A DNA stretch of 5,350 bases from an uncultured Bacilli bacterium (lineage in GTDB: Bacteria > Bacillota_I > Bacilli_A > RFN20 > CAG-826). A model generated the notes under the pieces. The model did no database searches. It had not been told where the DNA came from and was given only the letters and a program-made list of their open reading frames with translations. A program made the position numbers and the translations under genes. Shown piece after piece: positions 1 to 5,350 of this stretch. Positions within the stretch are counted from its first letter, which is position 1, and every line of letters begins with the position of its first letter. The stretch is from NCBI GenBank assembly GCA_905236535.1, contig CAJOQN010000065.1:1-5350 (forward strand), in the 5' to 3' direction.

Positions 1-576
1 AAAATGAGTGTTGAAATTGTAAGAGAGTTTATCCAAATGAGAAAATTCATTTTGGAAAACGGGGATGTATTGCTTGCACTGGCGAAACTGCAGAACAGAC
101 AATTGGAATTTGAGAATGAAACAAATCATAAATTCAAAGAGGTGTTCAGGCTAATTGAGAAAATCGATTTGCCTAATACGGCGTTGTTCTATAACGGGGA
201 CTGGTACGATGCTTTCAACTACATCGTCGATATCATTCGCAGGGCCAAGCAATCAATAATATTGATTGACCCATATTGTGACAATAAAGCCCTGTCTTTC
301 TTCAAATATAAAAATGAAGGTGTGAAAATTTTGATTTGCAATGGGCCAAAATCAAAGCTTGGAAAAGAAGAATTTTCCCGTTTTGAATCTCAATATGGCT
401 CCATTAAAGTCAAGACGATAAATGATCTTCACGATCGATTTTTGATCATCGACGAAGAGGAATGCTACGATTTAGGCACGTCTTTGAATTACACGGGGAA
501 GAAATTTTTCGTTATTAACAAAATAAAAAAATCGAATGTCATAAAAGAGATTATTAAGATTAGTCAAGTTGATTAA
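1..576 (+). CDS. ORF6N/RhuM-type protein, C-terminal part with PLD-like domain (5' end outside window)
   Basis: This is probably the C-terminal part of an ORF6N-domain (RhuM-like) protein, a family common in prophages and mobile elements. The frame is open to the window edge, and the first ATG (position 4) lies inside a family-typical stretch reading SVEIVREFIQMRKF, which normally follows the DNA-binding ORF6N domain. That ATG is therefore likely an internal methionine, and no ribosome binding site can be seen for it. Numbering from that Met, residues 10-50 look like an amphipathic or coiled-coil linker. Residues 61-175 resemble a phospholipase D-like fold: LFYNGDWYDAF, a hydrophobic strand IILIDPY (85-91), then HDRFLIID (143-150), followed by GTSLNYTGKK (158-167). 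The last two match a single HxK-x4-D type motif, with H143 and D150 present and R145 in the Lys place. From memory, HDRF is usual for this domain in ORF6N proteins, so Arg need not mean inactivation. Function is unknown; DNA binding or phage-related regulation is inference. If ATG 4 were the true start, it would be a 190-residue protein lacking ORF6N. Confidence 0.75.
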   Translation, partial: KMSVEIVREFIQMRKFILENGDVLLALAKLQNRQLEFENETNHKFKEVFRLIEKIDLPNTALFYNGDWYDAFNYIVDIIRRAKQSIILIDPYCDNKALSFFKYKNEGVKILICNGPKSKLGKEEFSRFESQYGSIKVKTINDLHDRFLIIDEEECYDLGTSLNYTGKKFFVINKIKKSNVIKEIIKISQVD

Positions 577-625
577 ACACCTCGATTTTGACGGGTTTAA
601 CATGGTCGATTTCGACCAGTTTAAA
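573..625. promoter_or_regulatory. Two quasi-palindromes, putative operator array for the HTH-acetyltransferase gene
   Basis: The gap between the two genes holds two related elements. The better one is centred between 610 and 611: arms TGGTCGA (603-609) and TCGACCA (612-618) are perfect around a 2-nt centre, and after two mismatched positions the outer arms TTTAA (596-600) and TTAAA (621-625) pair again. The other is centred between 586 and 587, with outer arms TTAAAC (573-578) and GTTTAA (595-600) around a weaker TCGATTTTGA core. The same sequence also repeats directly: TCGATTTTGACGGGTTTAA (582-600) and TCGATTTCGACCAGTTTAA (606-624) agree at 16 of 19 positions with a 24-bp period. The array ends against the ribosome binding site of a gene whose product begins with an XRE-type HTH. 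Autoregulatory operator sites are the inference. A weak hairpin or terminator is less likely because no T-run follows. No convincing -35/-10 pair was found here. Confidence 0.6.
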
Positions 626-631
626 AAGGAG
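626..631 (+). promoter_or_regulatory. Shine-Dalgarno site for the HTH-acetyltransferase gene
   Basis: AAGGAG lies 5 nt upstream of ATG 637 and fixes that start. It sits at the right edge of the palindromic array, so a protein bound there, or the RNA hairpin, could also affect translation. It contrasts with the lipoprotein gene at 1631, which has no such site. Confidence 0.85.
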
Positions 632-636
632 AACAT

Positions 637-1536
637 ATGGCGTACAAAGTATTAGGAGATAGAATTAAAAAAATTCGCTTAGAAAACAATATGACTCAGC
701 AGGAATTCGCTGAAGCTTTAGGCTACACTCACAAATCAATGATTAACAAGATTGAGACGGGTCAAACCGATATTTCCTTTGATGTCGTCATCCGATTGAT
801 TCTTGAATTTAACGTCAATGCCGCAGAATTCCTGGATTTATCTGATAGTGAGTCGAATGAATTGATGGATGATGCCCACAAGGCGGATAAGCCTGACTGG
901 AGGAGAATCCACCCCCTCAAAAGCAGAGACGAAAGCGTGACCTATATCAAACCAACATTGATTGGCATTAAAAATATTGAGGTCGGTGAATATACGTATT
1001 ACGATGGGCAAAATTTCACAAGTAGAGTCACACATCATTACGATTTCATTGGAGACAAACTTATTATCGGTAAGTTCTGTCAAATTGGTAGAAATGTTGA
1101 ATTCATTATGAATGGTGCAAATCATAAAATGAATAGTGTTTCTACTTATCCTTTCTACATTTTTAAAGGATGGGAGCAAGAATCACCCAAAAAAGAAGAT
1201 CTCCCTTTTAAAGGAGATACAGTTATCGGCAATGATGTATGGATTGGTCAAAATGTTACTTTCTTACCCGGTGTATATGTTGGAAATGGATGCATTATCG
1301 GTGCGAATGCTGTAATTGCTTCTGATATCCCTCCCTACTCAGTTGCAGTTGGCAATCCCGCCAAAGTTATAAGAAGAAGATTCGATGATGAAATGATTGA
1401 ATTAATAGAAAAACTGCAGTGGTGGAATCTTCCTATCAATAAAATTCAAAAGATTATCCCTCTTCTTTCTAACAGTGATACTGACTATGTCAAAAGAGAA
1501 GTCAAACGCCTTATTAATGGTGATATACGTATTTAA
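637..1536 (+). CDS. XRE-type HTH fused to a Vat/CatB-family xenobiotic acetyltransferase
   Basis: This 299-residue protein joins two domains. Residues 6-67 are an XRE/Cro-type helix-turn-helix (MTQQEFAEALG as helix 2, THKSMINKIETG as recognition helix and turn). After a polar, acidic linker (about 68-89), residues 91-299 are a left-handed beta-helix acyltransferase of the streptogramin A/chloramphenicol (Vat/CatB, xenobiotic acetyltransferase) family. Visible family signatures are YIKP, VEVGEYTYYD (115-123), MNGANH with the expected catalytic His163, GDTVIGNDVWIG (193-204), hexapeptide turns through residue 228, GNPAKVIRRRF (239-249) and WWNLPI. The enzyme part begins where standalone Vat proteins begin, so it looks complete. 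Family members transfer acetyl from acetyl-CoA to a hydroxyl of an antibiotic or similar compound in the cytoplasm; the substrate here is unknown, and resistance should not be assumed. The fusion is unusual because Vat/CatB enzymes normally lack a DNA-binding domain. The palindromic array upstream suggests self-regulation, possibly sensed through the enzyme domain (inference). A terminator follows, so the unit ends here. Confidence 0.88.
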   Translation: MAYKVLGDRIKKIRLENNMTQQEFAEALGYTHKSMINKIETGQTDISFDVVIRLILEFNVNAAEFLDLSDSESNELMDDAHKADKPDWRRIHPLKSRDESVTYIKPTLIGIKNIEVGEYTYYDGQNFTSRVTHHYDFIGDKLIIGKFCQIGRNVEFIMNGANHKMNSVSTYPFYIFKGWEQESPKKEDLPFKGDTVIGNDVWIGQNVTFLPGVYVGNGCIIGANAVIASDIPPYSVAVGNPAKVIRRRFDDEMIELIEKLQWWNLPINKIQKIIPLLSNSDTDYVKREVKRLINGDIRI

Positions 1537-1575
1537 GGTATCATGTAGTATACAAAATTTTATTAACATTAAAAT

Positions 1576-1601
1576 ACTAGGGAGAAAAACCCTAGTTTTT
1601 T
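1576..1601 (+). terminator. Rho-independent terminator after the HTH-acetyltransferase gene
   Basis: A perfect 7-bp stem, ACTAGGG (1576-1582) with CCCTAGT (1590-1596), encloses a 7-nt loop AGAAAAA and runs into six Ts (1596-1601). It lies 39 nt past the stop codon at 1536 and separates the accessory region from the lipoprotein operon. The 39 bases between stop and stem (1537-1575) hold nothing recognisable. Confidence 0.9.
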
Positions 1602-1610
1602 ATTTAAAAC

Positions 1611-1624
1611 TATAATGGTATAAT
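1611..1624 (+). promoter_or_regulatory. Extended -10 promoter giving a probable leaderless transcript
   Basis: TATAAT occurs twice, at 1611-1616 and 1619-1624. The second copy is preceded by TGG, giving the extended -10 form TGnTATAAT (1616-1624). With usual spacing its transcription start falls at about 1630-1632, that is on the ATG at 1631. No good -35 hexamer is visible at the right distance, where the terminator T-run lies; extended -10 promoters often do without one. Use of the first TATAAT would leave a leader of only about 8 nt. Confidence 0.7.
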
Positions 1625-1630
1625 CACTTT

Positions 1631-3787
1631 ATGAGATTAAAACATATAAGTATATTATTTTCTTGCCTCTTTACTCTAGGCCTTTCGTCATGTTCTTTTG
1701 GATTCAATGGAAACGATAGTCAAGAGCAATATATTGCCTCTTTATATATCGCCCATAAACCAAATAAGACCACCTATGCCTTAAATGAAGCTTTCACTTT
1801 GGATGGTTTAACCGTTATATCAAATAAAACCGGAGAAGAATTAAGTGGCTATACTTCCTCAATTAGGGAAGGCACGATATTCGATAGTGTTGGTCAAAAA
1901 GAAGTGGTTATTTCTTTAACATCTTATAAACCTGCTTCTTTCAATGTTGAAGTAATTGATATTCCAAGTTTGGAAATAGCTAATTATCCAAAACAAATAT
2001 TTGAATATGGTGAGCCATTCACTTCAGAAGGTCTAGTGGTTAAGGCCAACGATGAAATTGTTACTGGCTATTCTCTTTCTTTAAGACAGGGAAATATTTT
2101 AAGAGAACCTGGTGATTTCAATGTTATCGTTGAAAAAGAAGGGTATCTATCAACTTCTTATTCAATACACGTTAATAAAGAAAAAACTTTAAACATCTCC
2201 ACATTACCCACGAAAACAACATATTTAACTGGAGAAGAATTTTCCTCCTCTGGTTTGGTGATTGTTGACGAAAACAATAATAATGTCACCGATTATACGC
2301 TATCGATTGAGGAAAATTCAGTGTTGAAATACACCGGAGACTTCGAAGTGATGGTTACAAAAAACGGTTATAAATCGACATCTTTTTCCATTAGAGTTAA
2401 TGAAAATTCCTCAATTCAAACCAAATATCGCGATTTAAAGATTTATTATATCAATGACACTCATGGATCATTCATCCGTCAAATCGACGGGACCTCTCGC
2501 GAAGCGGGAATGAGTTATATCGGGCGATATATCAAAGATAAAGTCTCGCTCGATCCTGAAAACTCTCTTGTCATCAGTGGTGGAGACATGTTTCAAGGCG
2601 GGTTGGAAAGCAATTTCACCCGCGGTGATATCATGATTGATGCGATGAATGAAATTGGTTTTGATGCGATGGTTTTAGGAAACCATGAATTCGATTGGGG
2701 AGAAGAAAGACTTGCTTCTTTCTCCACAAAACTTGATTGTGGACTCATTTCTTCAAACGTTTTCTATTCTAGCGATAAAACCGCTCGCCCATCCTATCTT
2801 GAACCCTATAAGATTATTACCCGTGGGGATTTAAAAATTGGCATTATTGGTGGCGCTCAAGAGAATTTAGGTTCCTCGATAACGGGAAGCATCTCTGATG
2901 ATTTCTATTTCCCAGATCCTGTTTCTTATGTCCAAAATTATGCAGATGAATTAAGAATTAATCATAACTGTGATGTGGTCATTGCCGCTTTCCACGCTAA
3001 AGGTTTTGAGGGCAATTCCGGAGATCCGAGTGATTATCAAGGTTTAACAAGTGTGAGTCCAAGAAGCGGTCAAAAATATGTTGACGCTATGCTTTTTGCC
3101 CATGACCATATCGTTAAACAGGGTATTTATAATGATGTTCCATATATGGAATCTGGTTGTAATGGACGTAACATTGCGGAGATGACTCTCTCCTTAAGTG
3201 GAACCGCCTCTTATTCGGTTTATGATAGTGAGACAGAGATTATTAATGCTTATAATAACTGCACGATTAGCGATTCTACCATCGATGCTTTACCCGCAAA
3301 ATACCAAGAGCAAATTGGAAATCCTGATGAAGTCATTTATACCTTTAAAAATACTTATTCATCAGATGATTTCACCAATGTGGTTACTGACGCCATGCTT
3401 TGGTATGTGAATAATAATATTTCCATTTTTGGAGTACATGTTTATTTCGCGAGCCACAATACTGGTGGAATCCGCGCGAATGTTTATGCGGGAGCATTCA
3501 CTTTAAGAAAATACATTAAAGTCTTCCCGTTTGAAAATCCTTTATGTATTCAAACTTGCAATTCGAATAATATTCGAAATATGAGAGAATCTTCCTATTA
3601 TCGGACTTCTGAAGAATCGGAGATAGTCTATGATAGTAATAATCTTACCAAGGCGGTAACCATCTCATATATTGCCGAATATAAATACGCTTCAAGCTAT
3701 CAAAGATCCTATATTTCTTATCCCGATTACACTGCAGGAACAGCTTTGCTTGCCTATCTTAGAAGTGGAGTAAACAACAATCTGTGA
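1631..3787 (+). CDS. Surface lipoprotein: three Ig-like repeats plus UshA-type 5'-nucleotidase/metallophosphoesterase
   Basis: This 718-residue protein is probably anchored on the outer face of the membrane and hydrolyses nucleotides or related phosphoesters. It starts with a lipoprotein signal peptide (RLK, a hydrophobic core, lipobox LSSC with Cys21), which supports ATG 1631 although there is no ribosome binding site. Three Ig-like repeats follow (about 38-109, 114-181, 188-256). Residues 268-525 form a calcineurin-like metallophosphoesterase: NDTHG (D276, H278), SGGD (D319), GNHEFD (350-355, N351 and catalytic-type H352), FHAKG (H455), AHDH (490-493). All expected metal ligands are present; the common GH of the last motif is AH here. 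Residues 565-718 match the 5'-nucleotidase C-terminal domain (TDAML, NTGGIR at 610-615, VFPFEN), somewhat short between VFPFEN and the C-terminus. Family members dephosphorylate extracellular nucleotides for salvage; the exact substrate is not readable. The stop overlaps the next start by 4 nt, so it is the first gene of an operon. Confidence 0.9.
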   Translation: MRLKHISILFSCLFTLGLSSCSFGFNGNDSQEQYIASLYIAHKPNKTTYALNEAFTLDGLTVISNKTGEELSGYTSSIREGTIFDSVGQKEVVISLTSYKPASFNVEVIDIPSLEIANYPKQIFEYGEPFTSEGLVVKANDEIVTGYSLSLRQGNILREPGDFNVIVEKEGYLSTSYSIHVNKEKTLNISTLPTKTTYLTGEEFSSSGLVIVDENNNNVTDYTLSIEENSVLKYTGDFEVMVTKNGYKSTSFSIRVNENSSIQTKYRDLKIYYINDTHGSFIRQIDGTSREAGMSYIGRYIKDKVSLDPENSLVISGGDMFQGGLESNFTRGDIMIDAMNEIGFDAMVLGNHEFDWGEERLASFSTKLDCGLISSNVFYSSDKTARPSYLEPYKIITRGDLKIGIIGGAQENLGSSITGSISDDFYFPDPVSYVQNYADELRINHNCDVVIAAFHAKGFEGNSGDPSDYQGLTSVSPRSGQKYVDAMLFAHDHIVKQGIYNDVPYMESGCNGRNIAEMTLSLSGTASYSVYDSETEIINAYNNCTISDSTIDALPAKYQEQIGNPDEVIYTFKNTYSSDDFTNVVTDAMLWYVNNNISIFGVHVYFASHNTGGIRANVYAGAFTLRKYIKVFPFENPLCIQTCNSNNIRNMRESSYYRTSEESEIVYDSNNLTKAVTISYIAEYKYASSYQRSYISYPDYTAGTALLAYLRSGVNNNL
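1742..2398 (+). repeat. Three tandem Ig-like repeats in the lipoprotein
   Basis: Three units of about 67-72 residues share a pattern: a P-K-x-x-Y/F start, a G/N-E-x-F and G-L-x-V core, Y-x-x-S-(L/I), and an end in F-x-V-x-V or S-I-x-V. Units 2 and 3 are closest near their ends (GDFNVIVEKEGYLSTSYSIH against GDFEVMVTKNGYKSTSFSIR), while the DNA has diverged, so the duplication is not recent. They resemble bacterial Ig-like (Big_3-like) modules that act as surface spacers or binding domains. The family name is from pattern memory. Confidence 0.75.
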
Positions 3788-5037
3788 GAAAAGAGCAAGT
3801 AGTATCAAAATATCAAAACAATTCAATCGCCATGCCTAAAAAGCGATTATTCGCTCGCATTTTAGATTATTTTTTGACAATGGTCGGTTCGATTATCATC
3901 TTTGTGATTGTTAACATCATCGCCTTTAATATTCCAACGGTTAAAAATATCTCTAAGAAACTTAGCGAATTAAGCATGAGTTCTGCTACATATGTCGAGA
4001 GTTCAGGCATTCAAAGACTGAATGAAGATAGAAACGGTCTTGTCAGCATTGATACAATGGGAAACGAATATATCGTCAATGTGACAAAGACCAGCGCTTG
4101 TTATCATGATTTAGATTATTCGTATAAAAACGAAGATGGAACATACACCGATAAAAAAGTCACTATCGAAGAGACTTTCTTTCACAATCCTCAAGATTAC
4201 GAACTCGATAATATTAGCTTCTTTTTTAAGAAATTTAAAGTTAACGAACCTGGTTTGGAATACGAGGAAGGAGTGGATATTAATCAATATTTGTATATTG
4301 ATGTGATGAAATTAACCGCTTCAAATTATATCTCTTCTGATGAGACCAATTATCAGCAATATAAAGAATATGTTTCCAATTATGTTATTCTGAACTTGGA
4401 ATCCACTCAAAAGATGATTAGAAGAGTGGCCAGAGGAGAAACTATTGATTCTATCGCTGTCGCTATTTACGATGAAATTTATAATGGTTATGTTTCCGCG
4501 GTTAAAGTGGGGATTGATGACATTGAAAATAGATCAATAGCTTTCCTTAATATCACCAATGAATTTAATAAGACTTATCAAAAAATCAGCAGTGTTATCG
4601 CCATTGATTTCTATATTTCTATTCTTGTGGCCTATATTATTTTAATGTTCATTGGGCGATTAGCCTCGAAAGAATGGATTACTATTGGACAAAAGGCCTT
4701 CAAACTTGGAATATCTGATAAAAATGAAATGGAACCATCTTTCATTAGAATGATGGTTTATCATCTTATTAGCTTTGTTTTATTCACTTCAACATCCATC
4801 TTTTCAATGATGCTCACCGGGATGTTTGGAATCATGGCTATCAATGTCCTTCCTCATATTTCCTTATTGGTTATTAATCTATTGATTATTATTTTGAATA
4901 TCACCTCGATCATCATGTGCCTCGCTAATAAGAAAAATCATCATGACCTCTCCTCTTTTATCGCTGGATTATTGATCAAGGATTCGATGGAATTTGACAC
5001 TAAAGTGGAAGAAGTGGATGCTTATAAAACAATATGA
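3784..5037 (+). CDS. RDD-like membrane protein with large extracytoplasmic insertion
   Basis: This 417-residue membrane protein fits the RDD family. KRLFARILDYF (20-30) gives the family's Arg (R21) seven residues before Asp (D28) at the first helix. Membrane segments are about 29-50, 269-291, 323-343 and 354-380. Between segments 2 and 3 lies WITIGQKAFKLGI (298-310), like the G-x-T-x-GK loop; R322 follows; HHDLSSFIAGLLI (386-398) fits the ending LHDxxxGT. Basic residues before the first helix place the N-terminus inside, so residues 51-268 should face outside. RDD proteins usually have a short loop there, so this insertion is the odd part; no known domain was recognised in it. Start GTG 3784 overlaps the previous stop (GTGA), with GGAG at 3767-3770 as a distant ribosome site, pointing to coupled translation. 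ATG 3832 is an alternative, but the next gene has a similar short N-terminal extension. Function is unknown; ion transport is reported for a few RDD proteins. Confidence 0.8.
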   Translation: MRKEQVVSKYQNNSIAMPKKRLFARILDYFLTMVGSIIIFVIVNIIAFNIPTVKNISKKLSELSMSSATYVESSGIQRLNEDRNGLVSIDTMGNEYIVNVTKTSACYHDLDYSYKNEDGTYTDKKVTIEETFFHNPQDYELDNISFFFKKFKVNEPGLEYEEGVDINQYLYIDVMKLTASNYISSDETNYQQYKEYVSNYVILNLESTQKMIRRVARGETIDSIAVAIYDEIYNGYVSAVKVGIDDIENRSIAFLNITNEFNKTYQKISSVIAIDFYISILVAYIILMFIGRLASKEWITIGQKAFKLGISDKNEMEPSFIRMMVYHLISFVLFTSTSIFSMMLTGMFGIMAINVLPHISLLVINLLIIILNITSIIMCLANKKNHHDLSSFIAGLLIKDSMEFDTKVEEVDAYKTI

Positions 5038-5350
5038 ATAAAAAAGAAGAAATTGTTTATACAAAAGCTAAAATTGGGAAGAGAATGCTTGCCTATTTTA
5101 TCGACTTTGGAATTTTATTTGTGTCCACGGTTATTTTGTTTACCCTTTCTAATGTCATAGTCACAAAAGCCCCTTTTTATAAAAATAATCAACAAGAACT
5201 TATTATTTTACGAAATGAATCACATCTATATATCGATGGTGTTTCTATCCTAACTTTAAGCGAAAATAATGAAGATTTTCCAACCTATTTTGACAAGAAA
5301 GAACTTCTCGGAAATGGCTTGGAAAGTTTTTATGTTTCTCCAACCTACTT
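5034..5350 (+). CDS. Second RDD-like membrane protein, N-terminal part (runs off window)
   Basis: ATG 5034 overlaps the preceding stop as ATGA, and the frame stays open for 105 codons to the window end. It begins MNKKEEIVYTKAKIGKRMLA and continues YFIDFGILF, so R17 lies seven residues before D24, the same spacing as R21/D28 in the upstream neighbour and the usual RDD first-helix pattern. One membrane helix (about 25-43) is followed by about 60 polar residues without another helix, which suggests this paralogue also has a large extracytoplasmic insertion after helix 1. It has no clear ribosome binding site of its own, so coupling to the upstream gene is likely. Sequence similarity to the neighbour outside the first helix is low, so any duplication is old. 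The remainder, including the expected TxGK loop and HD ending, lies outside the window. Confidence 0.75.
   Translation, partial: MNKKEEIVYTKAKIGKRMLAYFIDFGILFVSTVILFTLSNVIVTKAPFYKNNQQELIILRNESHLYIDGVSILTLSENNEDFPTYFDKKELLGNGLESFYVSPTY

Noticed and set aside
603..626. Palindrome as a terminator for the ORF6N-type gene
   Set aside because: The stem is short and is followed by GTTTAAAAAGG rather than a T-run, and it abuts a ribosome binding site. An operator role fits better.
838..1179. Open frame of 113 codons on the minus strand
   Set aside because: It lies wholly inside the HTH-acetyltransferase gene, antisense to it, and its translation shows no recognisable domain. The + strand product has clear family motifs across the same bases.
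865..1536. Internal start at Met77 giving a standalone acetyltransferase
   Set aside because: ATG 865 falls in the linker just before the enzyme domain, which is suggestive, but no convincing ribosome site precedes it. A minor second product cannot be excluded.
3198..3410. Open frame of 70 codons in another + frame
   Set aside because: It is nested in the nucleotidase gene, which has conserved motifs on both sides and through this region; no ribosome site or family resemblance supports it.
3562..3578. Perfect 7-bp inverted repeat TTCGAAT/ATTCGAA
   Set aside because: It lies inside the nucleotidase coding sequence (NSNNIRN region), has AT-rich arms and no T-run, and is plausible by chance in AT-rich DNA.
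3832..5037. ATG 3832 as start of the first RDD protein
   Set aside because: It keeps the RDD motif but has no ribosome site. GTG 3784 gives the GTGA overlap, mirroring the ATGA junction of the next gene and its similar N-terminal extension.

Overview
The window is AT-rich, uses TGA as a normal stop codon and carries a Gram-positive style lipobox lipoprotein. One gene has a canonical AAGGAG ribosome binding site and another starts with almost no leader. Together these suggest a low-GC Bacillota or Mycoplasmatota-like organism, perhaps an uncultured host-associated Bacilli lineage. That assignment is inference from composition and gene content, not a search result. All genes are on the + strand.

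Region 1 (1-1601) looks accessory. It opens with the 3' part of an ORF6N/RhuM-type phage-related gene carrying a C-terminal phospholipase D-like domain. A 60-bp gap follows, holding two related quasi-palindromes spaced 24 bp centre to centre. Next is a gene encoding an unusual fusion of an XRE-type helix-turn-helix to a complete Vat/CatB-type xenobiotic O-acetyltransferase. The gap looks like an operator array, so the fusion protein may regulate its own synthesis. A strong intrinsic terminator closes this unit.

Region 2 (1611-5350) is a separate operon, opened by an extended -10 promoter only 6 bp upstream of the first start codon, so its transcript is probably leaderless. It encodes a surface lipoprotein with three tandem Ig-like repeats and a UshA-type 5'-nucleotidase. 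Two RDD-like membrane proteins follow, the second cut by the window end. Both gene junctions are 4-nt stop/start overlaps (GTGA and ATGA), so the three genes are probably translationally coupled. The first RDD protein has about 220 extracytoplasmic residues inserted between its first two membrane helices, and the second appears to begin the same way. A plausible but unproven reading is a cell-surface nucleotide-degrading enzyme made together with two membrane partners.

No tRNA, rRNA, CRISPR array, insertion sequence or long gene-free stretch was seen. The most novel points are the HTH-acetyltransferase fusion with its palindromic upstream array, the leaderless lipoprotein gene, and the lipoprotein/RDD/RDD operon with large extracellular insertions.
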